Source: Solirubrobacterales bacterium
Lineage (GTDB): Bacteria; Actinomycetota; Thermoleophilia; Solirubrobacterales; 70-9
NCBI GenBank assembly: GCA_030152805.1
Contig: JASLIG010000077.1
Coordinates: forward strand, 1-21,263
DNA length: 21,263 nucleotides
Direction of reading: 5' to 3'
Part shown: piece after piece, positions 14,706 to 21,123 of the stretch
How positions within the stretch are numbered: the stretch's first letter is position 1
Layout: every line of letters begins with the position of its first letter
Made by a program: the position numbers and the translations under genes
The notes under the pieces: model-generated
Databases searched by the model: none
Told to the model about the DNA's origin: nothing
The model's input: only the letters and a program-made list of their open reading frames with translations

Positions 14706-15167
14706 ATGAAGTCGCATACGGCCTACATGACCTTCAACACCCCCGAGCGGCGCGAACTGATCCGCATCACCGAGGAAGTGCAGGCGTCGGTCGACGAGGC
14801 CGGGATCGAGGAGGGCATGGTGCTGGTCTCGGCGATGCACATAACCGCCGGGGTCTGGGTCAACGACGACGAGCCCGGCCTGCACGAGGACGTGCTCGAG
14901 TGGCTCGACAAGGTGGCGCCGCCCAGCTGGAAGCCGGCCGCAAACGACGTCGCCTCCGACCTGCTGCCCGACCCGGGCGACTACCGCCACCACGGCGGCG
15001 GCGAGGACAACGGCGACGCGCACCTGAAGAACCTGCTGGTGCACCACCAGGCGATCGTCCCCGTCACCGGCGGCCGCCTCGATCTCGGTCCCTGGCAGCA
15101 GGTCTTCTACTGCGAGTTCGACGGAGGCCGTCCGAAGCGCCTGGTGATCAAGGCGATTGGGGAGTAG
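14706..15167 (+). CDS. yjbQ: YjbQ/UPF0047 family protein
   Basis: A 153-residue cytosolic protein covering the whole YjbQ family (secondary thiamine-phosphate synthase enzyme family). Recognisable blocks are SAMHITAGVWVND (42-54), the GGGEDNGDAHLKNLLVHHQ segment (97-115) with conserved His and acidic residues, and GGRLDLGPWQQVFYCEFDG (122-140). The E. coli member shows weak thiamine-phosphate synthase activity; the true role is unclear. A strong ribosome binding site (GAGGAGG at about 14694-14700) lies before ATG 14706. It follows the kinase gene closely and is probably in its transcript. A perfect stem-loop lies 18 bases after the stop. Confidence 0.9.
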   Translation: MKSHTAYMTFNTPERRELIRITEEVQASVDEAGIEEGMVLVSAMHITAGVWVNDDEPGLHEDVLEWLDKVAPPSWKPAANDVASDLLPDPGDYRHHGGGEDNGDAHLKNLLVHHQAIVPVTGGRLDLGPWQQVFYCEFDGGRPKRLVIKAIGE

Positions 15168-15184
15168 GGACCGACCCCGAACAA

Positions 15185-15230
15185 CGCATCCGACTTCGAC
15201 CCCACCCCAATGGGGTCGAAGTCGGATGCG
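15185..15230. terminator. Perfect 20-bp stem-loop between convergent genes
   Basis: Bases 15185-15204 and 15211-15230 are exact reverse complements with a 6-base loop. The element lies between the ends of the YjbQ gene (plus) and the membrane-protein gene (minus), so it can serve as a bidirectional terminator. There is no T-run on either side, which is common for actinobacterial terminators. The perfect long stem is unusual and may have another role. Confidence 0.75.
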
Positions 15231-15232
15231 CC

Positions 15233-16093
15233 TCAGTCGTCGTCGCGATCGGCGAGGTGCACCACGCGTTCGGCCCGCTGGCGCATTTCTTCGGCCGCCT
15301 CGCGGGTCGCCGCGGCCGCCTCCTGCTGGACGGCGGCGACGCCCTCGCTGGGCTTGCCGCCGACGATGTCGCGGAAGGCGTTCTTGAAGCGCTCTGTGTG
15401 GCGGTCGGGTGGGAAGCGCGCTTCCGCCCTCGCCAGCTTCTCGGGGTTGCGCTCGCGATAGCGCTTGCGGGCCCATGCCGAGCCCGGCTTGCCCAGCCGC
15501 GAGGCGCCGTAGATCGCGATCGGGAATACGAAGAAGCCGACAGTGCCGTGCAGCACCCGTCCCTTGGCGAAGCAGACGGCGACGAGCCCGAAGACGAAGA
15601 CGGCGCTGAGGATGCTGCCGATGACGGCGCTGGCAGAGCCGGTTTCGATGCTGAACGGAGTGAAGCCGAGCAGGATCAGCCCCATGCCGGCGGCAGCGAT
15701 CACCGTGGCGTCGATCGAGCTGCGCCCCTCCTCGGCCCAGTAGACGTCGTCGAGGTAGACCCAGAGGGCGAACTCGTCGATCGTCAGGCCGGCGCCGATG
15801 CCGAAGGCGAAGGCGCAGATCTCGGTCCAGGGGCTGTTGCCGAAGGCGAGGAAGCCGAGCGCACCGGCGGCCATCATCGTGACGATGCCGAAGACCAGGT
15901 GATGCAGGTGGACGCCGCTGTCGCTGACCACGCTGCCCGGCCACCAGGGCACCTTGGGGCTGCGCATCAGCCGCGTGCTCATGCGGATGAAGGCGAAGGA
16001 GAGGATGAAGCCGGCGAGGACGAGGAATAGCCCCTGCTCGTCGTGCTTGGCGAGTTTGTCCCAGAAGTCGGTGAAGATCGAGGCGACGATCAC
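15233..16093 (-). CDS. Integral membrane protein with HLHH and DEF motifs
   Basis: A 286-residue protein with about six membrane helices in the first 200 residues and a soluble, charged tail containing an Ala/Glu-rich helix (about 245-280). Conserved-looking polar residues sit at membrane edges: GVHLHHLVFG (His62, 64, 65), LTIDEFALWVYLDDVYW (Asp106-Glu107, Asp115-Asp116) and EEGRSSIDA. I recall this combination from an uncharacterised family of actinobacterial membrane proteins; clustered His and Asp/Glu could bind a metal, which is inference. GTG 16093 overlaps the previous stop (GTGA), so it is translationally coupled. It is the last gene of the operon and ends three bases before the stem-loop. 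Confidence 0.8.
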   Translation of the reverse strand: MIVASIFTDFWDKLAKHDEQGLFLVLAGFILSFAFIRMSTRLMRSPKVPWWPGSVVSDSGVHLHHLVFGIVTMMAAGALGFLAFGNSPWTEICAFAFGIGAGLTIDEFALWVYLDDVYWAEEGRSSIDATVIAAAGMGLILLGFTPFSIETGSASAVIGSILSAVFVFGLVAVCFAKGRVLHGTVGFFVFPIAIYGASRLGKPGSAWARKRYRERNPEKLARAEARFPPDRHTERFKNAFRDIVGGKPSEGVAAVQQEAAAATREAAEEMRQRAERVVHLADRDDD

Positions 16094-16833
16094 GGCAACG
16101 GCTTCGAGTGTAGTTCGGCCCCGCCGCCCTTTTCACGGATCCGGTCGACGGTGAGCAGCACCGCGGCGACCGCATAGAAGGGGGTGAAGGCGACGTTGGC
16201 GAGCACGTCGGCAAGCCACTCGCAGATCAGTTCGCTGCCGAAGATCCCGTGGGTCGCGTCGGTCGCGAGGTTGGTCAGCGCGTCGCCGAGGAGCTCGATC
16301 GGGATCAGCACGAGCGCGACGATCCAGAATTTATGCCGCACCAGCTCGACGCTGCGTCGGAAAGCGGCGCGAATGCCCCGGTGCTCGATCTCGACCACCG
16401 GGGCCGAAAGGCCGAACCAGACGAAGACGAAGACGCCGGGGAAGAAGAAGAGGATGAGGCCGATCGCGACCATCAGGCCGTAGAGGAGGTCGATCGCGAT
16501 CAGTGGTCCGTACTTGATCATGCCGGCGATCTCGCGCAGCGAGGGTGGCCGCCCTTTGTGGGGATGGGTGAGCAAGATGGAGACCGCGCCGGTATAGAAG
16601 ACCTCGCCGACCAGGCCGGTGACCGCAAGCACGAACACGGCGCCGACGATCGCCAGCAACACCAGGCTGCTGCCGAAGTCAAACGAGCTGAGATCAGCCT
16701 CGAGCGTCAGCGCGTGGACCAGCCCGAGCGGGACGAAGACGACGAGGGCGAGGATCAGCAGCGAGGGCGCCCAATGCCAGTAAGTCCGGCCGATCCGCGC
16801 GTAGATCGAGGTGAGCTGGGCGCGGCGGCTCAC
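16090..16833 (-). CDS. Multi-pass membrane protein of unknown function
   Basis: About 247 residues and five or six hydrophobic helices (for example SLLILALVVFVPLGLVHAL, VLLAIVGAVFVLAVTGL, LLYGLMVAIGLILFFFPGVF). The arrangement, with FPGVFVFVWFGLSAPVVEIE and IRAAFRRSVELVRHKFW, resembles YciC/GPDPase-membrane-domain-like proteins, but I cannot name a family with confidence. Start chosen at GTG 16833, one base after the TGA of the upstream gene; the longer open frame further upstream overlaps that gene and looks non-coding. Its stop overlaps the start of the next gene by four bases. Function unknown; the context suggests a membrane assembly with its operon partners. Confidence 0.78.
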   Translation of the reverse strand: MSRRAQLTSIYARIGRTYWHWAPSLLILALVVFVPLGLVHALTLEADLSSFDFGSSLVLLAIVGAVFVLAVTGLVGEVFYTGAVSILLTHPHKGRPPSLREIAGMIKYGPLIAIDLLYGLMVAIGLILFFFPGVFVFVWFGLSAPVVEIEHRGIRAAFRRSVELVRHKFWIVALVLIPIELLGDALTNLATDATHGIFGSELICEWLADVLANVAFTPFYAVAAVLLTVDRIREKGGGAELHSKPLP

Positions 16834-16834
16834 G

Positions 16835-17167
16835 TCAGCGGTGCCGACGGCGGCCGGAGGGACGGCGGCCGCGCTGCTCCAGCTTTGCCTGGGCTGACTC
16901 AGATGTTGAGACGCGCCGCACGTCCCCGAGCTCTCCAACCAGCAATTCTTCGGCGCAGCGCCGGTGCCAATGGTGATGTTCGGTCCCGCCGAGCCTGAAG
17001 ACGTACTGGACGACGACGTGCTCGCTGCCGATCTCGATCTCACCGTGACAGGCCGGGCAGCGGTAGAGCTTGCGCGAGATGCCGCGGATCAGCCAGGCCT
17101 CATCGCCCTCTTCGGTGATGCCGCGCAGGCTCCAGCGTTTGTCGGGCAGCCCGTCGAGGTCCGCCAA
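16835..17167 (-). CDS. Small putative zinc-binding protein (CPxC / HWHRRC)
   Basis: A 110-residue soluble protein. Cys37-Pro-Ala-Cys40 in YRCPACHGEIEIGSEHVVV and a second ligand group HHHWHRRC (His64-66, His68, Cys71) form a likely treble-clef or ribbon zinc site. I recall small actinobacterial proteins with a 'YRCPGC...PHVV...HWH..C' layout and no known role. The C-terminus is basic (KLEQRGRRPSGRRRHR), perhaps for nucleic-acid or membrane-surface binding. TTG 17167 is the best start: GAGGAGG lies eight bases upstream, inside the end of the preceding gene. The next gene starts one base after its stop. It may be a soluble partner of the surrounding membrane proteins. Confidence 0.7.
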   Translation of the reverse strand: MADLDGLPDKRWSLRGITEEGDEAWLIRGISRKLYRCPACHGEIEIGSEHVVVQYVFRLGGTEHHHWHRRCAEELLVGELGDVRRVSTSESAQAKLEQRGRRPSGRRRHR

Positions 17168-17172
17168 GGCGG

Positions 17173-17568
17173 CTACCTCCTCGAGAGCCAGGCGAACCCC
17201 GCGGCCATTGCCAGATTGGCGACGCCGGCGAGGCGGAGACCGAGCTTTGCGCCTGGGCGGCTGACAGCGGGGGACTCGGCCCAGATGGCGTCGGTGGCGA
17301 TCTCGGTGCCGCGCAGCCAGGCCAGGGCCCACCAGTCGCGCTGCTCGCCCCGGCGGGCGGCAAGCGCGTGTGCGGCGGCGAAGGTGAGCCAGATCGGCGC
17401 GGCGCGGCGGAACAGGTGCTCGGCGTCGGGCGAGGGATGCTCGTGGCCAAGCACCTTCAACGTCGTCGCGGGCGCGAGCAGTGCGCCCCCGCCGAGGAAG
17501 AGGTCGAAGACGATCATGTTGCGGTTGGTGAGGCGCAGCGCCTCTTCGAGCGTCATCGCAGTGTCCAT
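17173..17568 (-). CDS. Small membrane protein of unknown function
   Basis: 131 residues with four hydrophobic segments (about 18-36, 57-70, 80-92, 108-128) separated by short charged turns, giving a compact four-helix membrane protein. I do not recognise the family. Start at ATG 17568; ATG 17556 is an alternative. It is the first gene of a tight four-gene minus-strand operon: five bases separate its stop from the TTG of the zinc-like gene. It is divergent from the RpiR-type regulator, with a 9-bp-arm palindrome at 17579-17599 between them, so that regulator may control the operon. Confidence 0.65.
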   Translation of the reverse strand: MDTAMTLEEALRLTNRNMIVFDLFLGGGALLAPATTLKVLGHEHPSPDAEHLFRRAAPIWLTFAAAHALAARRGEQRDWWALAWLRGTEIATDAIWAESPAVSRPGAKLGLRLAGVANLAMAAGFAWLSRR

Positions 17569-17578
17569 CCAACCAGAA

Positions 17579-17599
17579 ACCAGCGCCGTCGGCGCTGGT
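17579..17599. promoter_or_regulatory. Palindrome in the divergent promoter region
   Basis: ACCAGCGCC-GTC-GGCGCTGGT has perfect 9-bp arms. It lies between the divergent starts of the membrane operon (17568) and the RpiR-type gene (17637). Position and symmetry fit an operator for a dimeric regulator, possibly the RpiR-type protein itself. Chance GC-rich palindromes are a caveat. Confidence 0.45.
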
Positions 17600-17636
17600 G
17601 GGAAGGGAAAGCCGGGGGTCCGACGAATTGGACGCC

Positions 17637-18506
17637 GTGACCAAGACCGCGACCAAGACCAAGCCGGGCACGAGCCCTCAGCTCAAGAGCCTTTCCGAGT
17701 ACATCCAGGAGCGCTTCGAGGAGTTCTCGCGCTCGCAGAAAGACGTCGCCCGCTACATCGTCGATCACCTCGACGAGGCAGCCTTCCTCACCGCCGAGGA
17801 GCTGGCCAGGAGAGCGAGCACCTCGTCATCGACGGTGGTGCGCTTCTCCCAGGCCCTCGGCTTCGAGGGTTATCCCGAGCTTCAGCAGGCGGCGATCGAG
17901 GAGTACCGCACGGCGGGCGCGGCCGCGGCCAGCTCGGCCAACTCCGGCGCGCTCTTCTCCTTCGATCACTCCGAGCTGGAGGGTTCGCTGGGAGCCGACT
18001 ACGCCAATCTCGAGGAAACCGCCAAGAAGCTCACCCGCGAGCAGGTCGACGGCGCCGTCGCCGCACTCGCCGAAGCCCAGCGCGTGGTGATCGTCGGCGT
18101 CGACCAGATGGCCTTCTTCGCCAGTTACCTGCGGCACACGCTCAGCCTGCTCGACATCCGCGCCGAGATCGTCGCCTCGACCGGCGGCGAGTCGCTGCAG
18201 CGACTGGGGCGGATCGACGACGAGACGCTCGTCATCGTCCTCTCCTCAGGCCGCGCTCACCCGCTGTTGCTGCGCGCGATGAAGCTCTCCCTGCACCGCG
18301 GCGCGCGCACCCTGGCCGTATCCGACGCCTCGATGTCCGAGGTCGGCGAGCACGCCGAGCTGACGCTCTATTACTCCTCGAACAGCCCTTCATTCGCGCG
18401 ATCCAATACCGCTCTGATGGCTCTTGTTCAGGCGTTGGCGCACGGTCTCTACGCGCGTGACGAAGACACGCACAAAGACCGCATCCGCGCTTACAAGCTC
18501 AAGTAG
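17637..18506 (+). CDS. MurR/RpiR-family transcriptional regulator
   Basis: About 289 residues. The N-terminal HTH_6 domain (about 17-93) contains FLTAEELARRASTSSSTVVR, the usual RpiR helix-turn-helix, followed by FSQALGFEGYPELQ. The C-terminal SIS domain (about 130-270) has VVIVGVDQMAFFASYLRHTL and VIVLSSGRAHPLLLRAM, the phosphosugar-binding fold. Regulators of this type respond to a phosphorylated sugar or amino sugar; the ligand here is unknown. GTG 17637 is preferred because it leaves the palindrome upstream; GTG 17598 would add 13 residues and overlap it. It lies 48 bases before pdxS, and divergent from the membrane operon, so either could be the target. Confidence 0.88.
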   Translation: MTKTATKTKPGTSPQLKSLSEYIQERFEEFSRSQKDVARYIVDHLDEAAFLTAEELARRASTSSSTVVRFSQALGFEGYPELQQAAIEEYRTAGAAAASSANSGALFSFDHSELEGSLGADYANLEETAKKLTREQVDGAVAALAEAQRVVIVGVDQMAFFASYLRHTLSLLDIRAEIVASTGGESLQRLGRIDDETLVIVLSSGRAHPLLLRAMKLSLHRGARTLAVSDASMSEVGEHAELTLYYSSNSPSFARSNTALMALVQALAHGLYARDEDTHKDRIRAYKLK

Positions 18507-18554
18507 CCACGCAGTCGAGGCCCGCGGGTCGCGTCCCCGTAATATGCGGGTCCG

Positions 18555-19442
18555 ATGACCGAGCGAGCGACATTTCGGGTCAAGACCGGCCTGGCGGAGA
18601 TGCTCAAGGGCGGGGTGATCATGGACGTGGTCACGCCCGAGCAGGCGCGGATCGCCGAGCAGGCGGGTGCTTGCGCGGTGATGGCGCTGGAGCGTGTGCC
18701 GGCGGACATCCGCAGAGACGGCGGCGTGGCGCGGATGTCGGACCCGGCGATGATCAAGGGGATCCAAGAGGCGGTGACGATTCCGGTAATGGCGAAGGCG
18801 CGGATCGGCCATTTCGCCGAGGCCCAGGTCCTGCAGGCGCTCGAAGTCGACTACATCGACGAGTCGGAGGTGCTGACCCCGGCCGACGAGCGCAACCACA
18901 TCGACAAGCTTGCCTTCGACGTCCCCTTCGTCTGCGGCGCCACCAACCTCGGCGAGGCGCTGCGGCGGGTCGGCGAGGGGGCGGCGATGATTCGCTCCAA
19001 GGGCGAGGCCGGCACCGGCAACGTGGTCGAGGCGGTCCGTCATATGCGGGAGATCGTCTCCGGGATCAAGCGGCTCGCCCAACTCGGCCCCGAGGAGCTC
19101 GCCGGCGCCGCCAAGGAGCACCAGGCGCCGCTGGAAGTCGTGCACGAGGTGGCCAAGCGCGGCCGCCTGCCGGTGCCGCTCTTCTGCGCCGGCGGGATCG
19201 CCACCCCTGCCGACGCGGCGCTGATGATGCAGCTCGGCGCCGAGGGCAACTTCGTCGGCTCCGGCATCTTCAAGAGCGGCGACCCCGAGCGCCGCGCCAA
19301 GGCGATCGTCGAGGCGACCACGCACTTCAACGACCCCGAGCGGGTCGCGGCGGCTTCGATAGGGCTGGGCGGGGCGATGCCGGGACTCGAGATCGCCGAG
19401 CTGGCGGCGGCCGACGCGCTCCTCCAGGACCGTGGTGCCTGA
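18555..19442 (+). CDS. pdxS: Pyridoxal 5'-phosphate synthase subunit PdxS
   Basis: The synthase subunit of the DXP-independent vitamin B6 pathway: it makes PLP from ribose 5-phosphate, glyceraldehyde 3-phosphate and ammonia delivered by PdxT. The 295 residues match the full family length as a (beta/alpha)8 barrel dodecamer subunit. Key residues are Asp24 (VIMDVVTPEQA), Lys81 in VMAKARIGHF for the pentose Schiff base, and Lys149 in RSKGEAGTGN for the second lysine. The segment AGGIATPADAALMMQLGAEGNFVGSGIFKS is the phosphate-binding region. Start at ATG 18555. The end overlaps pdxT. Confidence 0.98.
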   Translation: MTERATFRVKTGLAEMLKGGVIMDVVTPEQARIAEQAGACAVMALERVPADIRRDGGVARMSDPAMIKGIQEAVTIPVMAKARIGHFAEAQVLQALEVDYIDESEVLTPADERNHIDKLAFDVPFVCGATNLGEALRRVGEGAAMIRSKGEAGTGNVVEAVRHMREIVSGIKRLAQLGPEELAGAAKEHQAPLEVVHEVAKRGRLPVPLFCAGGIATPADAALMMQLGAEGNFVGSGIFKSGDPERRAKAIVEATTHFNDPERVAAASIGLGGAMPGLEIAELAAADALLQDRGA

Positions 19443-20022
19443 GCTGCGCCTCGGCGTGCTCGCCATCCAGGGAGGCTTCGAAGCTCATATGGCGATGCTT
19501 CGCGAGCTTGGGGCCGATGCGCGCGGGGTGAGGCTTCCGGCGGATCTGGTGGGCCTGGATGGACTGGTGATCCCGGGTGGCGAGAGCACCACCATTGCGA
19601 TGGGGATCCAGTCGGCAGGGCTGAAGGAGCCGATTCGCACGCTTCACAGCGCTGGCGGCACCGTCTTCGGCACCTGCGCCGGGATGATCGTCTGCGACTC
19701 CGCTCACCTCGGCCTGATCGACGCGACGGCGGCGCGCAACGCCTTCGGCCGGCAGCTGCAGAGCTTCGAGGCCGATCTGGAGATCGAGGGGATTGGCGAC
19801 GAGCCGCTGCGCGCCGTCTTCATCCGCGCCCCCTGGGTCGAGCGCCGCGGTCCCGGTGTCGAGGTGCTGGCCTCCTACGACGGTCATCCGGTGGCGGTCC
19901 GCGAGGGCCGCGTGCTCGCCTGCGCCTTCCATCCGGAGCTGACCGACGACTCCCGCCTGCACGCGCTTTTCATGGCCATGACAACCAGCTCGCAGCGCGA
20001 GCGCGAGGAGGCGGAGACGTGA
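19435..20022 (+). CDS. pdxT: Pyridoxal 5'-phosphate synthase glutaminase subunit PdxT
   Basis: Class I glutamine amidotransferase that hydrolyses glutamine and channels ammonia to PdxS. The 195 residues include IPGGEST (oxyanion region, about 47-53), nucleophile Cys81 in FGTCAGM, and the His166/Glu168 pair in CAFHPEL, completing the catalytic triad. The N-terminal LGVLAIQGGFEAH is typical of the family. GTG 19435 is preferred, as AGGA lies six bases before it; GTG 19432 is directly adjacent. The start overlaps pdxS by eight bases and the end overlaps the M29 peptidase start (GTGA), so all three genes are coupled. Confidence 0.97.
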   Translation: MPELRLGVLAIQGGFEAHMAMLRELGADARGVRLPADLVGLDGLVIPGGESTTIAMGIQSAGLKEPIRTLHSAGGTVFGTCAGMIVCDSAHLGLIDATAARNAFGRQLQSFEADLEIEGIGDEPLRAVFIRAPWVERRGPGVEVLASYDGHPVAVREGRVLACAFHPELTDDSRLHALFMAMTTSSQREREEAET

Positions 20023-21122
20023 GGGACCCCAGAGCGGAGAACCTGGCGAAGATCCTGGTCGGCTACTCGACCAAGGTGAAAGCGGGGGAGGTGGTCTCGA
20101 TCGACGGCGAGGTCGGTGCCGAGCCGCTCCTGCGGGCTATCTACGAGGAGGTGCTGAAGGTCGGCGCCCACCCGATCCTCAACGTCGGCCTCGACGGCCT
20201 GGCAGCGATCTACTTCACCCACGCCTCGGAGGAGCAGCTTGACTGGATCTCGCCCCTGATGGAGTGGACGGTTGACAACGCCGACGTGCGGATCGGGATC
20301 GGCGCCAGCGCCAACACGCGCGAACTCTCGGCGATTCCCCCCGAGCGCCAGACCCGCCGCCAGGCGGCAACCGGGCCGGTGCTGGGGCGGATGATGGAGC
20401 GCAGCGCCGCCGGCGAGTTCCGCTGGTGCTACACGCTCTACCCGACCAACGCTTACGCCTCCGAGGCCGAGATGAGCCTCAGCGACTACGAGGACTTCTA
20501 CTTCGGCGCCTGCCTCGCCACCGACGCCGAGCCGCTCACCGCCTGGGAGCGCGCCTCGGCCGAGACCGTGCGACTGGCGGAGTGGATCGAGGGCCACGAG
20601 GAGGTGCGGGTGACGGCGCCGGGAACCGACATCAGGCTCGGCATCGCCGGCCGCAAGTTCATCCCCTGCACCGGCAAACACAACATGCCCGATGGCGAGT
20701 TCTTCACCGGCCCGGTCGAGGACTCGGTCGAGGGCGAAGTCTCCTTCCACCTGCCCGCCGTGATCGGGGGGCGCGAGGTCTCCGGCGTCAGGCTGCGCTT
20801 CGAGTCCGGCGTGGTCGTCGACGCCAGCGCCGAGCGTGGCGAGGAGTTCCTGGTCAAGCTGCTCGACACCGACGAGGGTGCCCGCCGCCTCGGCGAGCTC
20901 GGCATCGGCACCAACTACGCGATCGACCGCGGCACGCTCGAGGTCCTGCTCGACGAGAAGATCGGCGGCACCGTCCACATGGCTGTCGGCAAGGCCTATC
21001 CGGAGTCCGGCGGCGTCAACGACTCGGCCGTCCACACCGACCTCGTCTGCGACCTGCGCCAGGGCGGCAAGATCGAAGTCGACGGCGAGGACTTCCAGGT
21101 CGACGGCAAGTTCGTCGTCTAG
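20019..21122 (+). CDS. M29-family metallo-aminopeptidase
   Basis: A 367-residue cytosolic aminopeptidase of the thermophilic M29 (AmpS/AmpT/PepS) family, which removes N-terminal residues using two metal ions. The likely ligands are Glu227 (NMPDGEFFTGP), Glu293 (LGELGIGTN), His320 (GGTVHMAVG), His339 and Asp341 (AVHTDLVCD); the GKAYPESGG segment is also typical. Length is slightly short of the usual ~410 but the domains look complete. GTG 20019 overlaps the pdxT stop. The gene ends with TAG at 21120-21122, inside the TCTAGA that appears to be the target site of an insertion sequence; the last residues FVV may therefore be native. Confidence 0.92.
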   Translation: MRDPRAENLAKILVGYSTKVKAGEVVSIDGEVGAEPLLRAIYEEVLKVGAHPILNVGLDGLAAIYFTHASEEQLDWISPLMEWTVDNADVRIGIGASANTRELSAIPPERQTRRQAATGPVLGRMMERSAAGEFRWCYTLYPTNAYASEAEMSLSDYEDFYFGACLATDAEPLTAWERASAETVRLAEWIEGHEEVRVTAPGTDIRLGIAGRKFIPCTGKHNMPDGEFFTGPVEDSVEGEVSFHLPAVIGGREVSGVRLRFESGVVVDASAERGEEFLVKLLDTDEGARRLGELGIGTNYAIDRGTLEVLLDEKIGGTVHMAVGKAYPESGGVNDSAVHTDLVCDLRQGGKIEVDGEDFQVDGKFVV

Positions 21123-21123
21123 A
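21118..21123. repeat. TCTAGA: presumed IS481 target site
   Basis: TCTAGA fits the NCTAGN target preference described for IS481-type elements. It lies exactly between the peptidase coding end and the TGTAG that seems to begin the insertion sequence. The other copy would be beyond the window. Confidence 0.5.

Noticed and set aside
14703..16214. Minus-strand open frame of 503 codons
   Set aside because: It covers YjbQ (antisense) and the HLHH membrane gene (other frame). Composition is Arg/His/Pro-rich and lacks a recognisable domain.
16834..17043. N-terminal extension of the membrane protein at 16090
   Set aside because: It overlaps the zinc-like gene and is Ser-rich without a membrane segment; GTG 16833 directly follows that gene's stop.
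16964..18460. Plus-strand open frame of 498 codons
   Set aside because: It is a shadow of the RpiR-type gene in another frame and of the minus-strand operon; the real genes have clear motifs.
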